This document shows, in pieces, positions 9,999 through 20,929 of a DNA stretch of 38,190 nucleotides (within the stretch, counting starts at the first letter, position 1; each line of letters opens with the position of its first letter). The translations under genes were made by a program, and so were the position numbers. The notes beneath the pieces were generated by a model. The model did not search any database and had not been told where the DNA came from. It saw only the letters and a program-made list of their open reading frames with translations. The DNA is taken from positions 2,552,945-2,591,134 of the forward strand of contig BFEA01000049.1 of NCBI GenBank assembly GCA_003427395.1, written 5' to 3'. The DNA is from Chara braunii (Eukaryota > Streptophyta > Charophyceae > Charales > Characeae).

Positions 9999-11293
9999 CT
10001 GCCTTGCTCAACAGCTGCGGCCTTCAATAGTTCACTGGTGAATCGGACATCCCTATCGCTGATTATAGACCTCGGCAGGCCAAAGCCTCTAACCCAGTTT
10101 TCCTTAAATAGCTTGATAAGGTACTCGGTCTTTGTTGTTTCCGGCACGGCCACTAACCTAGCATACTTACTAAATCTATCCACAATGACGTAGATGTACC
10201 TCACGCCACTCTTGCTGGTGACTAGCGTATCCATGAAGTCCATGGACAGGCTTTCACCAGGCCTTTCCGGAATGGGAAGGGATTTGAGCAGCCCAAGAGG
10301 AGCCTGTGTCCGGGGCTTGTCACGTTGACAAACTTGACAAGCCTCGACATACAGTTTGGCATCTCTCATCATTGTGGGCCACCAGAACCGCTGCAACAGA
10401 TTGGCTGCAGTCTTCTTGAAACCAAAATGTCCGGTGGCATCATGACACTCACCTAGAAATAAACTACGCAAAGACTCTCTATTAAGAACACACAGACGCT
10501 TATTCCCGACCTTCTCAAGGAACAGCAGGCCGTTGACCAACTCAAACTCGGCAGAAGTCTCTTTGTCCTTCGCCTCGAGTCTGCGTATGATCTCGGCCGT
10601 AAATGGGTCCTCGCAGTAGGCTTCCACCAAAGACTGAGTAACATTGTCCGCAAGCCCAAATTCAGTGACCAGCCCACCCACGAAGTCTGGCCTACGAGAC
10701 AACGCATCATCAACCTTGTTATACTCCCCCTTGATGTACTGGGGCTCAAAGTCATACTGCTCTATGACTTCGATCCATCGCTTTAGAGCATCGGAGAGTA
10801 CCGGTTGAGTCTTCATCCACCTCAGGGTCTGGTGATCAGTCGTGACGTAGAAGAAACGACCAAGGAGGTAGTGACTCCAGTGAGTCAACGCTTTGTAAAT
10901 CGCGTAGAGTTCCTTCTCATAAGTGGACTTGGCCAGCGTTTGAGAGGGCATCTTTTTGGACATGTACTCTACCAGCCTCAACTTCTTCCCCTCCTGCTGC
11001 GCAAGTACGGCGCCTATGCCATATTGGCTGGCATCCGTAGTTACTACGAAAGGTTTGTCATGATCAGGAAGTTTCAAGACCTCATGGTTTGTCAACGCAT
11101 GCTTCGGATGTCTGAAAGCAGCCTCACACCTGTCTGTCCACTCCCATGGGGTGTCAAGGCGAGTCAGGTCCGTCAAAGGGGCGGCTACTATGCTATAATT
11201 CTGAACAAAATTGCGGTAGTAGTCTGCCATCCCTAAGAAGGACCTTATCTCAGTCACAGAGTGAGGACGCAGCCAGTCACGAATGTTGGCCAC
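9989..11293 (-). pseudogene. Element 2 RT connection, RNase H and integrase N-terminal half
   Basis: The 434-codon reading is the longest intact frame in the window. In order it has the RT connection SFLGMADYYRNFV (about residues 19-31), RNase H with TTDASQYG, YEKELYA, TTDHQTL and DDALSRRPD (about residues 90-205), the integrase zinc module ECHDATGHFG ... CQVCQRDK (about residues 290-330), then the core with SMDFMD and IISDRDVRF. Two of the three catalytic acids lie here and the third in the next frame. The mirror copy on the plus strand (23620 on) is identical by translation as far as the common LRLVEYMS, then is cut off. Confidence 0.9.
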
Positions 11294-11300
11294 CGTCGCG

Positions 11301-12348
11301 TCATCGGGGCTTCAAACCCTCCGCGGAAATCTCATGACCCAAGTACAAGATCCGGGTGCGACCAAACTTGCATTTCTCCTCGTTGATCTTGAACTTGTGT
11401 TGCCGAAGGAGGCTGAGGACTTTATCTAAGTGCGCAACGTGCTCCTCGACAGTCCTACGAAAAATAAGTATGTCATCGAGGTACACGATGACAAACTTAT
11501 CCAAGTAGTCATGAAAAATCCGATTCATAGCGTGCTGAAAGGTGCCAGGAGCATTGCAAAGGCCGAAAGGCATCACCACAAACTCGTAATCCGTACCTGG
11601 TCTGAAATGCGGTTTTGTGTTGATCCTCGGGCCGGATTGCAATCAGATGGTACCCGGACTTCAGATCTATCTTTTTGAAGTACCGACACCCTTGCACTCG
11701 GTCCAGCAAGTCATCGATGCGTGGTTGGGGCTCAACGTTCTTCACGGTGATGGCATTGAGGCCCCGATAGTCAATGCACATCCTCAAGGTCCCCCCCTTC
11801 TTTGGTACGAATAGTACAGGAGATTCGTAATGGGAAACACTAGGTCGGATCCAACCCTTCTCTATGAGTTCCTTGAGTTGCCGGTGAAGCTCATCTAGCT
11901 CACCTGGAAACATCCGATAGATCCTACCCTTCAAAATGCTAGATCCTGGGATAATCTCTATCACGTGGACGACCTCCCTCTCAACAACCCCTTTCGGCTC
12001 TTCGAATAGATCAGGGTACCTAGCCACCACTCCCTCTATCTCTGGAGGCGTTTTCACTGGCTCACCCTCTGCAGAGACATAAACTAAGTATATACCCTCC
12101 TCCAAATTTTGCTTATAATAATTATAGAACGCGGCCACACACATGCATCCGTAGGACTCAATCAAACCACTAGCCTTAAACTTACATAATCTGGCGGTCC
12201 CTCCACTGGACAAAGTGTGCTTGACCACTTTTCGGTCCCACTCAAACTGGGGTTGTGCAACCGAGAGGTAGTACATACCTAACAAGATATCCATACAGAG
12301 ATCATCGCTGACTAGGAACGCGACTCGATGTCTCAGTCCCCCTCCCAC
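11301..12348 (-). pseudogene. Element 2 reverse transcriptase
   Basis: Two overlapping frames carry the RT. The upstream one (12348 to 11509) has [32 protein letters not shown] and [11 protein letters not shown], after which a small deletion shifts the frame. The downstream one (11642 to 11301) has [18 protein letters not shown], the active site [11 protein letters not shown] and [13 protein letters not shown], then meets an early stop through an extra C in a C-run (CCCC) near 11308. Both frameshifts are shared with element 3, so they predate whatever made the two copies alike. Confidence 0.9.
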
Positions 12349-12364
12349 GTATGGGAAAAGACAC

Positions 12365-12589
12365 TCAATATCTTTTAAGGTAGTTGTTGACTACCATGCG
12401 CTGTTTCTTGGCACATGTCGACTCCACAGGTCGACTCAGGCACCGCACTTGCCCCTGTAAGCGCAGCCTCTCAATGCACGGGCGACTAATGAAGTTTCGC
12501 ATCGAGCAAGTGTCATAATAGGCCCCGGCCTTACGGCCGCCGATGACTACCTCGCCGACGAACAACTCACCCTTAGGGGCTTTGGCCAT
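12365..12589 (-). pseudogene. Element 2 aspartic protease fragment with altered active site
   Basis: The 74-codon reading begins MAKAPKGELFVGEVVIGG and contains AYYDTCSMRNFIS where retropepsins have D-T/S-G. The aspartate is there but the glycine is a cysteine. It then runs IERLRLQGQVRCLSRPVES and ends at a stop. The following frame (from 12348) continues the protease fold with DDLCMDILLGMYYL, so one frameshift splits the enzyme. With the DTC change and the split, an active protease is not expected. Confidence 0.75.
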
Positions 12590-12789
12590 GGTCGTCCAAG
12601 AAGCTAGCGGGTCCGATCTAGACCACTCCTCCTCTAGCTCCTCTTAGGACTCAAACACGTTCAGCGAACAGAGGATCACTGGGTCCGAATGTGTTTGCGG
12701 GACAACGATGGAGTCAGTAGCTTGGGCCATCTCTCGAGATGGTGAGGGTGTGTCCACTACCTCGACCCTAGCAGGAACAACTACTATTC

Positions 12790-13332
12790 CTATTGGCCCG
12801 ACGTGTTTCCGGGAGTAGTGTCAGAACTGCTGGCCACATTGCTACCTATGGAAGCAGAGGATCCCAACGCCTGCCCCATCGTAGGCGGGATCTTCTCGGT
12901 CACCTGCTTGTTGCAACACTTTAATTGATTATGGCCATATTGACCACAATGAATACAGGCCTGCCTAGTATACCGGTCTCTCCACACATCCTCTGTGAGA
13001 CCCGCTTTCTCCCATGGAGGAGCGTTTGGGTCATCTTCACTCCTAGACCGGGAGCCTCCATGACGTCTACCTCCATGACATCTACCGGTCGCCTTACCTT
13101 TCTGGACAGAGGCAGCGACTGTTCCACCCCCTGAAACTTCTACGCTGCCCCCTCCGAAGTCTTTCAGTTTCTGGTTAACTGCCCAAGCGCGGAAGTCATG
13201 ACCGTACCCCTGAAGCTGCACTAGCCCACTTAACCATCTTGCTGCGTTCCCCTCAAGATAGGAGGCAGCCACAAACACTTCCTCATGTGGCAAGGTCAAC
13301 TTGCACTTGACGTAGACCAACACTGACCTCAA
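12790..13332 (-). pseudogene. Element 2 Gag C-terminal half with CCHC zinc knuckle
   Basis: This reading starts after an in-frame TAG (13333-13335) that probably replaced a tryptophan codon. It contains LTLPHEEVFVAASYLEG and NAARWLSGLVQLQGY, which match the retrotransposon Gag core, a basic Gly/Arg/Ser tract, and a canonical knuckle CIHCGQYGHNQLKC fitting CX2CX4HX4C exactly. The knuckle binds the element RNA in the particle. The mirror copy at 21636-22178 translates identically. Confidence 0.85.
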
Positions 13333-14038
13333 CTAAGTGTCAAGGTCTTCGCCCCTCTTGTCCCCTGAAAAGGGTTCGGGTGAGGCGATGGCCGTCTTTG
13401 GAACCCATTGGCTTTGTCCCGGTACCTGTCCCACTCCAGGTTGTAGACCTTGGGGAACAGGCTGCTGCACTAGTTGTTGTTGGGGTTGTGTACCCTGCGG
13501 CTGTGCAGGCTGCAAGACACCAGGCTGCCCGGTTACGGCAACCTGCAACGGAGGTTGGGAATACACTGACTGTACAGGAACCTGAACACAAGGACTTGTT
13601 GAGAACCCGCCTGTCAAAGGCATACGGAGGGAAACGACTTGGACTGATACTGGAGAGACATATGGGGATACTCCGGTCACTGGTGGGACAAAAGGAGGAG
13701 GATGCACAACGGGCCAGGCATCGGGCCCGGACGGTGATGGAAAATACGGCCAGACTCTGTTGGATGTCTTGTAAGAGAGACGTCTGGTTGTCCTGCATTT
13801 CTACTACATCTAGCAGGACGGACCGTGGGGTCCTCACATCATCATCCATGTGCGTCAGATCCATCTCCTCTAACTCACTCACGTCCGCTTGTCTCCGCTG
13901 CATCCTGGCTCTTCCGCTAATCATTTTCTCCTTCTCTGCCTTGATCTTTCCTAACGCCTGTTGTAGTTGTGCCTCGCGAATAGCTGCTCGCTGTATGGCG
14001 ACCTCCTCGAGGGTCAACACTATTGGTTGGCTTGCCAT
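13333..14038 (-). pseudogene. Element 2 Gag N-terminal half
   Basis: Starting at MASQPIVLTLEEVAIQRAA, the reading forms a charged helical segment (REAQLQQALGKIKAEKEKM) and an acidic stretch (LEEMDLTHMDDD), then LLQDIQQSLAVFS. It is then continued after a frameshift near 13730 by a Pro/Gln/Val-rich linker (QPQQQLVQQPVPQGLQPG) ending SGDKRGEDLDT before a stop. Upstream, another frame carries MATAAQQISQASSSGTVG, which may be the original start. The plus-strand ORF of 226 codons on the opposite strand is a shadow. Confidence 0.75.
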
Positions 14039-14612
14039 GACACACTGTGGACTGACTTAGGGTCTGTGCGACCGTTGACCCTACAGTCCCTGAACTACTA
14101 GCCTGAGAGATCTGCTGCGCAGCAGTTGCCATGGCTGCTGAAGTAGCGGTGTCGGGACAGAAACCCTGACAAGGGTATCTGCCCTGTATTTTCAATGTCG
14201 GACGAAGTCCGAGTTTTGATATAAGTTTGTGGAATTGGTCTGACAAAATAAGCATGTTATTGGATTATTCCAACTCGTCCGCAGGATTACGACTAGATCG
14301 CAGAGATGTGCGATCGTAGAAAGACTAAAGTTAGACCTATCCTACTTTTAGCAGCCGCGCGGTTCAGGGCCTAAAAGAGGGCTGCGCATGGGACTGGGGT
14401 TGAATTGTTTGTTTTCTTAATTACCCTAGTCGACCGACGTTCGCTTCATCCTTAGGAGATCAGCGCCCTAAGTGACGAACAACGTCCGGGTTCAACAAGC
14501 GTTTAACTCTCGTATACATATACTACAGCGTGCAAATGCCCTCGGCCGACCCACCTCTGCAATTGCATATTAAAGCTCTCGCACGTGGGTCGGTAGCTCA
14601 GTAGGGATACGC

Positions 14613-14640
14613 CCCTAAGGGTGGTGACAGCCCCTTAGGG
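14613..14640. other. Perfect 9-bp hairpin in leader
   Basis: CCCTAAGGG and CCCTTAGGG are exact inverted repeats around a 10-base spacer. The mirror copy is at 20328-20355. Its place in the untranslated leader would suit an RNA structure; that role is inference. Confidence 0.5.
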
Positions 14641-15054
14641 AAGCAAGCTTATGCCCGGCGGAAACCTGTCCTGTCGTAGGGGACCGCGGGAAGTAAATCT
14701 GGTGCACCCGGTTAGAGCGGCGAAGGGACAACGCGACTGCGCACCGTCTCGGCGGCTCGCGGAAACTATCTCGCTTTTGTCCCTAAGTTGTCTCCGTGTT
14801 TTGTTTTGTTGAGTAACTCGTGCGTGACATGGCCGAGAGGGCCCTCGTTTCATGCGAGGGCCGACGCGCTCGACAGCGGCCTCGCTTGTGAATGCCCTAC
14901 TTGCCTCTGCAGCCCTAGCCCTCCGCTGTTGTCTCTCTCTATGCTGGCGGAAGAGGAATTTGTCGCTCTCTGGTCCTAATGCCAAGTGGGATGTCGGGCG
15001 TCTTGCCGATCGCAAGATCCTATCGCCCGGTCGTGCAACCTCCCTGTCACTCAT
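14635..15054 (-). CDS. Leader ORF of element 2, unknown
   Basis: The 139-codon reading (MSDREVARPGDRILRSARRP...) is rich in Arg, Ser and Ala and has a basic middle (RQHRERQQRRARAAEA). I recognise no domain. It sits between the PBS and Gag on the coding strand and is preserved identically in element 3. That only reflects the identity of the whole block and is not evidence of selection. The region is GC-rich, where long open frames arise by chance, and the opposite strand is open too. Probably not a real protein. Confidence 0.2.
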   Translation of the reverse strand: MSDREVARPGDRILRSARRPTSHLALGPESDKFLFRQHRERQQRRARAAEASRAFTSEAAVERVGPRMKRGPSRPCHARVTQQNKTRRQLRDKSEIVSASRRDGAQSRCPFAALTGCTRFTSRGPLRQDRFPPGISLLP

Positions 15055-16172
15055 AGGCTACAACACTGTACACTGTCTGCACTAGGACACTCTTGATGCC
15101 TACCACAACATGATGTACAGACCAATTTAAAATAAATAAATTAAATAATCGGTGGTTATGTCAGAGACTACACATTTCGGTCCAACACGTAAGTTCAGAT
15201 TCCTACAAACGAGACTATTTCTACTTTGACTAGTTCACAAACAGAAAGCACAACAAAGAACAGTTCTAAACTATGTTGTCTATCAGATGTCAATGGTTGT
15301 ACACCTAACGAATCAAAATAAACATAGAATCGTTTGTTGGGTCTGTTTGCAGAATGGAATCTTGCCCAAACTTATACCTTGGAATCTACCCCTCCCTCAC
15401 TTCTTCCTGAATGTCTCTTATCGTCAACGTCCCTGAGCAATCCGGACAGCGTGCGTGTCTAAAGGTGTGCACACGGCCCACCCCTGATCAGGAGGCACTT
15501 TTATGGACGGCCCCCGAAGTCCTCATGAATTATTTAACGTCGCAAACAGGACGACGATCACAGCCAATGGAAGGTACCCCGCCGGTGCTTATTTATACAT
15601 GCCCGGTCTTGCCTGTCCCCTAGGGCTGGCCTGCCCTTCAGAACCCCTCTACAGCGCAGCGAGCAGACAAAGGACAAAGCAGCAAAGCATGCGTGCTCTA
15701 CTCCTGGTGGGTTGGCATGGTGACCATGAACCATTGCTTCGTCCAGGGCCCTTCAGATAGCACCACCCTCTCCTTCCAGATGCTCCACGTGAAGATTGAC
15801 GACTCTCAAGGTTGAGCGCACATGACTCCTCACATGAGAGGACTCTCAAGACAGAAAGCACATCCTCACGGTAAGAAGTGTCGAAGAGGGTAGATAAGGT
15901 ATGGTGCAACGTACCTCAAAATAGCTGCCCCCAACCACAGATATTCTCACCAGATGACTCGATGTTGATTGTGATGACCAATCGCTGCTTCGGCACAACC
16001 AGCATTGCACAACCGTTGCACCTCAGCATCAATCACACACTGGATAGTTCTCATCACACTGCGAACACCCAATAATCACCGCTTAGCCTTCCTGGCGATC
16101 CCCTCTCCACCTGGGTCGCCTACTTATCTTCGCCCTCCTCACTACACACGTCCCACGGCACGGTCGCTCACC

Positions 16173-16265
16173 NCACACACCGCNTGNATGTACCNCATTA
16201 GGCAGAAGANAAGCNCCAGATTAGCGCACCGAACCACANCTCNNATACCAAATTGCAAGGAAGAN
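16173..16265. other. Cluster of ten ambiguous bases around element 2 PBS
   Basis: Single Ns lie at 16173, 16184, 16187, 16195, 16210, 16215, 16239, 16243, 16244 and 16265, within about 95 bases and straddling the PBS (16239-16250) and the LTR start at 16254. Scattered single Ns suggest conflicting reads from several repeat copies rather than a physical gap. Confidence 0.8.
16239..16250 (-). promoter_or_regulatory. Primer-binding site of element 2 (part ambiguous)
   Basis: The minus strand reads TGGTATNNGAGN immediately inside the LTR end. The readable bases agree with the initiator-Met tRNA type seen at 7245 and 18650. Confidence 0.7.
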
Positions 16266-17190
16266 GAGCAATAGCGAACTTCAGAAAATCAAACAGCATC
16301 ATACACATGAGACCAGATAGTCGTGACCTCGAACCAATAGCAGAATTGCATCACGAGTTTCACCAAATAAGAGCACACCAAAAGCTCATAATTGACAATG
16401 CTGGAATAGTCTCATCATCATCAACGAAGAACCAATGTTGATATCCTATCTGGCGCTGGGCGCCCAGACTACGAATGGCAGATCCTATCTAGCCTAGACT
16501 ACAATGCCGTAATGACGTCAACAGCTCCCTGAAGTACGAGCCGATCTCGGCCAATGCCGCACGCCTCAAGCACCAGGTATGTCTCTCGTATCACTCACAA
16601 CCTCGTTCCCCAACTCACAGATGCCACTTGCACCCAAGGACCACCATGCGCCCCATCCAGCATACAGCAGCGCAGCTCGGCTGTGGCTGCCTGCTCCTTC
16701 CAGCTCGCCGATGAGCGCATGAGCGCTGGCCAGCGATAGTGCGGCAGCGCTTGCGCACAATGCAGCCAGAGCCCGAATGTCCAATGCGTGGGCAGGCCCT
16801 TCCCTATATCGAAGTGGCCTGCTGCTGCGTGCTGTGCTGCGGTACTGGGCCCCGGCCCAGAAGCTTCTGGTAGGCCCAGGGAGGCTGAGCCTCAGTCCAA
16901 ACGAATCAGGCCCAGGGCCACCGACAGTTACCCGTGCCCAACTACCCGCAGTCTGAGTTGGGTCCACGCTGCGTACCTCGCCCAGGGCCTGACTTAGATA
17001 CATTTGATAAAGGAGGCCAGGGCCTGGGCGCCTTCAACCAACTGGCGCTGCGCAACTGCCTGAGTTTTACCCCAGTTGCGAAGTAGTCAAAAATAGGCCT
17101 CTTGTTGTCTGTCGAGCCTGCCTTCACTTAGGGCGGCCGACCTGTGCAAATAGGGGCTCGGTAGGGCTTATTGAGGCCTTGTGCCTCGCA
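16254..17190 (-). repeat. Right (5') LTR of element 2
   Basis: 937 bases from TGCAAGGAAG to TGTGCCTCGCA, next to the PBS. It is very close to the left LTR remnant (8491-9261) but differs from the element 3 LTR at roughly one base in ten where I compared them (for example 8 of 60 across 16541-16600). Confidence 0.88.
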
Positions 17191-17706
17191 ACTTGTTCTT
17201 CTTTATTTTTTTCAAATTGTTTCTGTGCTTAACATTGGAGGTTGGGGTGAAGAGCAGCTGGAGAAAGCAGAAAGAAGTTCCATTGAAGCTGTCCTTAAGC
17301 TGAGTGGCACCTTAGGCCAGGCTCCACTTGTGCTAGATATGCACCCAGAAAGCATGAATGTGGAGAACAAATCTGGCTATTTTCATGCTCTAGTGAGGCC
17401 TAGCCTTCACTTCTCATTCACACGATCTAACTGACAAAGGACATCACACAGGTGCAGGCTGGAACACAGTAATACCAGTCTTCCCCCTTCTTTTTTTTTT
17501 TCAAGGCCAGGTCTGGTGTGCTAGGGAAAGTGATATGAGCATCTCCCCCTAGCACTCCCTCCCCCAGCCGCTCTGGTATATTGGTGGGGAGCAGCACCTG
17601 CTGGAAACCGGGTCTAGCGTCCCAAGTACATGTTGCTACCGGGGCCCTTACCCGGCTTCAGCTTGCTCTCTGCCGTGTAGGGGGTCGCAGTGACTAGAGA
17701 ACCTGA
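17191..17706. other. Spacer between head-to-head LTRs
   Basis: 516 bases that belong to neither element. The left half is an open stretch on the plus strand (next entry), the middle has a T-run at about 17491-17502, and the right half is GC-richer without a coding frame. No target-site duplication can be tested, because neither element has both outer ends in the window. Confidence 0.6.
17216..17434 (+). CDS. Possible host exon fragment, unknown
   Basis: An open plus-strand frame reads VLNIGGWGEEQLEKAERSSI, then EAVLKLSGTLGQAPLVLDMH, PESMNVENKSGYFHALVRPS, ending FTRSN at a stop. It has protein-like composition, an amphipathic first half and no repeats, and is preceded by a pyrimidine-rich stretch (about 17191-17215) like an intron end. 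I do not recognise the family. It could be an exon of the gene the elements landed in, or chance. Confidence 0.25.
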   Translation: MVSVLNIGGWGEEQLEKAERSSIEAVLKLSGTLGQAPLVLDMHPESMNVENKSGYFHALVRPSLHFSFTRSN

Positions 17707-18646
17707 TGCGAGGCTCAAGGCCTCGATCTGCCCTACTGGGCCCTATTTCCTGTACAGTCAGCCGCCCTAAGTGAAGCCAGGCTCGACCCAGGGCCTACAG
17801 GCCTATTTTTGGGGTCACCGCGCAACTGGGTAAATTCAGCCAGTTGCGCAGCGCCAGTTGGTTGAGAGTGCCCAGGCCCAGGCTGCCTTTTTCGTATGTA
17901 ACTGAGGCAGGCCCTGGGCCAGATACGCAACGTGGACCGAACACAGGCTGCGGGCAGTTGGACAAGGGCAACCACCAGAGGCCCAGGGCCTGATTCGTTT
18001 GGACTGGGGCACAGCCTCTCTGGGCCTACCGGAAGCTTCTGGGCAGGGGCCCAGCGCAGCCAGGCTTCACGCGGCAGGCAGGCAATTTCCATTCAGGAAA
18101 GCGCCTGCCCAAACATTCCTCATTCGGGCACTGGCTGCATGCTGCGCAAGCGCTGCTGCGCTATACGCTGGCCAGCGCTCACGCGCTCACGGGCGAGCTG
18201 GAAGGAGCAGGCAGCCATAGCCGAGCTGCACTGCTGTATGCTGGATGGGGCGCATGGTGGTCCTTGGGTGCATGCAGCATCTGTGAGTTGGGGATCGAGG
18301 TTATGGGTGAGGCGAGAGACATACCTGGTGCTTGAGGCGAACGGCATTGTCCGAGATCTGCTCGTACTGAGGGAAGCTGTTGACGTCACCAGCGGCATTG
18401 TAGATAGGCTAGGTAGGATCTGCCATTTGTAGTCTGGGCGCAGAGCGCCAAATAGGATGTCGACATTGGTTCTTTGTTGATGATGATGAGACTACTCGAA
18501 CATTGTCACTTATGAGCTTTTGCTGCGCTCTTATTTGGTGGGACTCGTGTTGCAATTTTGCTTTTGGTTCAAGGTCACGACTATCTGGTCTCATGTGTAT
18601 GATGCTGTTTGGTTTCTGAAGTTCACTATCGCTCATTTTCCTTGCA
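17707..18646 (+). repeat. 5' LTR of element 3
   Basis: 940 bases from TGCGAGGCTCAAGG to CCTTGCA, followed by the PBS. It is inverted relative to the element 2 LTRs and diverges from them by substitutions and short indels, so it represents an older or different sub-lineage. Confidence 0.87.
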
Positions 18647-18649
18647 ATT

Positions 18650-18661
18650 TGGTATCGGAGT
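18650..18661 (+). promoter_or_regulatory. Primer-binding site of element 3 (tRNA-iMet type)
   Basis: TGGTATCGGAGT starts four bases after the LTR end (...CTTGCA). It matches the initiator-Met complement TGGTATCAGAGC at 10 of 12 positions. Confidence 0.85.
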
Positions 18662-20712
18662 ACGGTGCGCTCATTTGGCGCTTGTCTTCTGCCTATGCGG
18701 TACATGCATGCGGTATTCTGAGTGAGCTGCCGTAGGAAGTGTGCAGTGAGGAGGGCGAAGGCAAGTAGGCGACCCACGTGGAGAGGGGATCGCCAGGAAG
18801 GCTACGTGGTGTACAATGCGTGTTCGCAGTGTGATGAGAACTATCTGATGTGTGATTGATGCTGAGGTGGAACTGTGGGGTAATGCTGGTTGTGCCGAAG
18901 CAGCGGTTGGTCATCACAATGGGCATCAGGTCATCTGGTGAGAATATCTGTGGTTGGGGGCAGCTATTTTGAGGTACGTTGCACCTAACCTTATCTACCC
19001 TCTTCGACACTTCTTACCGTGAGGATGTGTGTTCTGTCTTGAGAATCCTCTCATGTGAGGAGTCGAGTGCGCTCAACCTTAAGAGTCCGCATTGTTCACA
19101 TGGAGCATCTGGAAGGAGAGGGCGGAGCTATCTGAAGGGCCCTGGACGAAGCACTAGGTCACGGTCACCATGCCAACCCACCAGGAGTAGAGCACGCATG
19201 CTTTGCTGCTTTGTCCTTTGTCTGCTCGCTGCGCTATAGATGGGTTCTGAGGGGCAGGCCAGCCCTACGGGAAAGACGAGTACCGGACGTCTATAAATGA
19301 GTACCGGCGGGGACCTTCCATTGGTCGTGATCGTCTTCGCTGTGACGGTAAATAATTCTTGAGGACTTCGGGGGCCGTCCATAAAAAACGCCTCCTGATC
19401 AGCCAATCGGTAGGTGTAAGGCTCGCTGCACGCGAGGATAAATATTGTGTAGGGCTAGCCAGCTCAGTAGGACTCGGGGCGCAGGAGTGGGCCGTGTGCA
19501 CACCTTTAGACACGCACGCTGTCCGGATTGCTCAGGGACGTTGACGATAAGAGACATTCAGGAAGAAGTGAGGGAGGGGTAGATTCCAGGGTATAAGTTT
19601 GGGCAAGATTCCATTCTGCAAACAGACCCAACAAACGATTCTATGTTTATTTTGATTCGTTAGGTGTACAACCATTGACATCTGATAGACAACATAGTTT
19701 AGAACTGTTCTTTGTTGTGCTTTCTGTTTGTGAACTAGTCAAAGTAGAAATAGTCTCGTTTGTAGGAATCTGAACTTACGTGTTGGACCGAAATGTGTAG
19801 TCTCTGACATAACCACCGATTATTTAATTTATTTATTTTAAATTGGTCTGTACATCATGTTGTGGTAGGCATCAAGAGTGTCCTAGTGCAGACAGTGTAC
19901 AGTGTTGTAGCCTATGAGTGACAGGGAGGTTGCACGACCGGGCGATAGGATCTTGCGATCGGCAAGACGCCCGACATCCCACTTGGCATTAGGACCAGAG
20001 AGCGACAAATTCCTCTTCCGCCAGCATAGAGAGAGACAACAGCGGAGGGCTAGGGCTGCAGAGGCAAGTAGGGCATTCACAAGCGAGGCCGCTGTCGAGC
20101 GCGTCGGCCCTCGCATGAAACGAGGGCCCTCTCGGCCATGTCACGCACGAGTTACTCAACAAAACAAAACACGGAGACAACTTAGGGACAAAAGCGAGAT
20201 AGTTTCCGCGAGCCGCCGAGACGGTGCGCAGTCGCGTTGTCCCTTCGCCGCTCTAACCGGGTGCACCAGATTTACTTCCCGCGGTCCCCTACGACAGGAC
20301 AGGTTTCCGCCGGGCATAAGCTTGCTTCCCTAAGGGGCTGTCACCACCCTTAGGGGCGTATCCCTACTGAGCTACCGACCCACGTGCGAGAGCTTTAATA
20401 TGCAATTGCAGAGGTGGGTCGGCCGAGGGCATTTGCACGCTGTAGTATATGTATACGAGAGTTAAACGCTTGTTGAACCCGGACGTTGTTCGTCACTTAG
20501 GGCGCTGATCTCCTAAGGATGAAGCGAACGTCGGTCGACTAGGGTAATTAAGAAAACAAACAATTCAACCCCAGTCCCATGCGCAGCCCTCTTTTAGGCC
20601 CTGAACCGCGCGGCTGCTAAAAGTAGGATAGGTCTAACTTTAGTCTTTCTACGATCGCACATCTCTGCGATCTAGTCGTAATCCTGCGGACGAGTTGGAA
20701 TAATCCAATAAC
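18662..20712 (+). other. Leader of element 3
   Basis: No retroelement domain is visible. It holds the mirror copies of the hairpin (20328-20355) and of the 139-codon leader ORF (19914-20333), and carries about 100 bases (roughly 19393-19495) that are deleted from the element 2 leader. Confidence 0.6.
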
Positions 20713-20929
20713 ATGCTTATTTTGTCAGACCAATTCCACAAACTTATATCAAAACTCGGACTTCGTCCGACATTGAAAATACAGGGCAGATACCCTTGTC
20801 AGGGTTTCTGTCCCGACACCGCTACTTCAGCAGCCATGGCAACTGCTGCGCAGCAGATCTCTCAGGCTAGTAGTTCAGGGACTGTAGGGTCAACGGTCGC
20901 ACAGACCCTAAGTCAGTCCACAGTGTGTC

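Larger units (their letters stand above)
14256..16238 (-). other. Long leader of element 2
   Basis: About 2 kb between PBS and Gag, with no recognisable retroelement domain. It contains a hairpin at 14613-14640, a 139-codon ORF (14635-15054) and an AT-rich stretch around 15120-15150. Up to about 15377 it looks identical to the element 3 leader (19591-20712). Beyond that the two leaders differ at many positions, and element 2 lacks about 100 bases present in element 3 at roughly 19393-19495. Confidence 0.7.
8491..17190 (-). mobile_element. Ty3/gypsy retrotransposon (element 2), defective, left LTR interrupted by element 1
   Basis: The partial left LTR (8491-9261) and full right LTR (16254-17190) are near-identical direct repeats. 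The interior on the minus strand holds a PBS (part masked by Ns), a long leader, Gag with a good zinc knuckle, protease, RT, RNase H, integrase and a polypurine tract beside the left LTR. Coding frames are broken by a stop in Gag and by frameshifts in protease, RT and integrase. The family differs from element 1 in LTR sequence and Gag, and has only a stub of a chromodomain. The missing left part of its LTR should lie beyond the left edge of the window, on the other side of element 1. Confidence 0.88.

Noticed and set aside
13380-14060. 226-codon plus-strand ORF, and its mirror at 20908-21588
   Set aside because: It lies antisense to Gag, whose domains are recognisable; it is a GC-rich shadow with no domain.
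17733-18432. ORFs of 119-166 codons inside the element 3 LTR
   Set aside because: They lie wholly within an LTR and are not conserved as frames in the element 2 LTRs.
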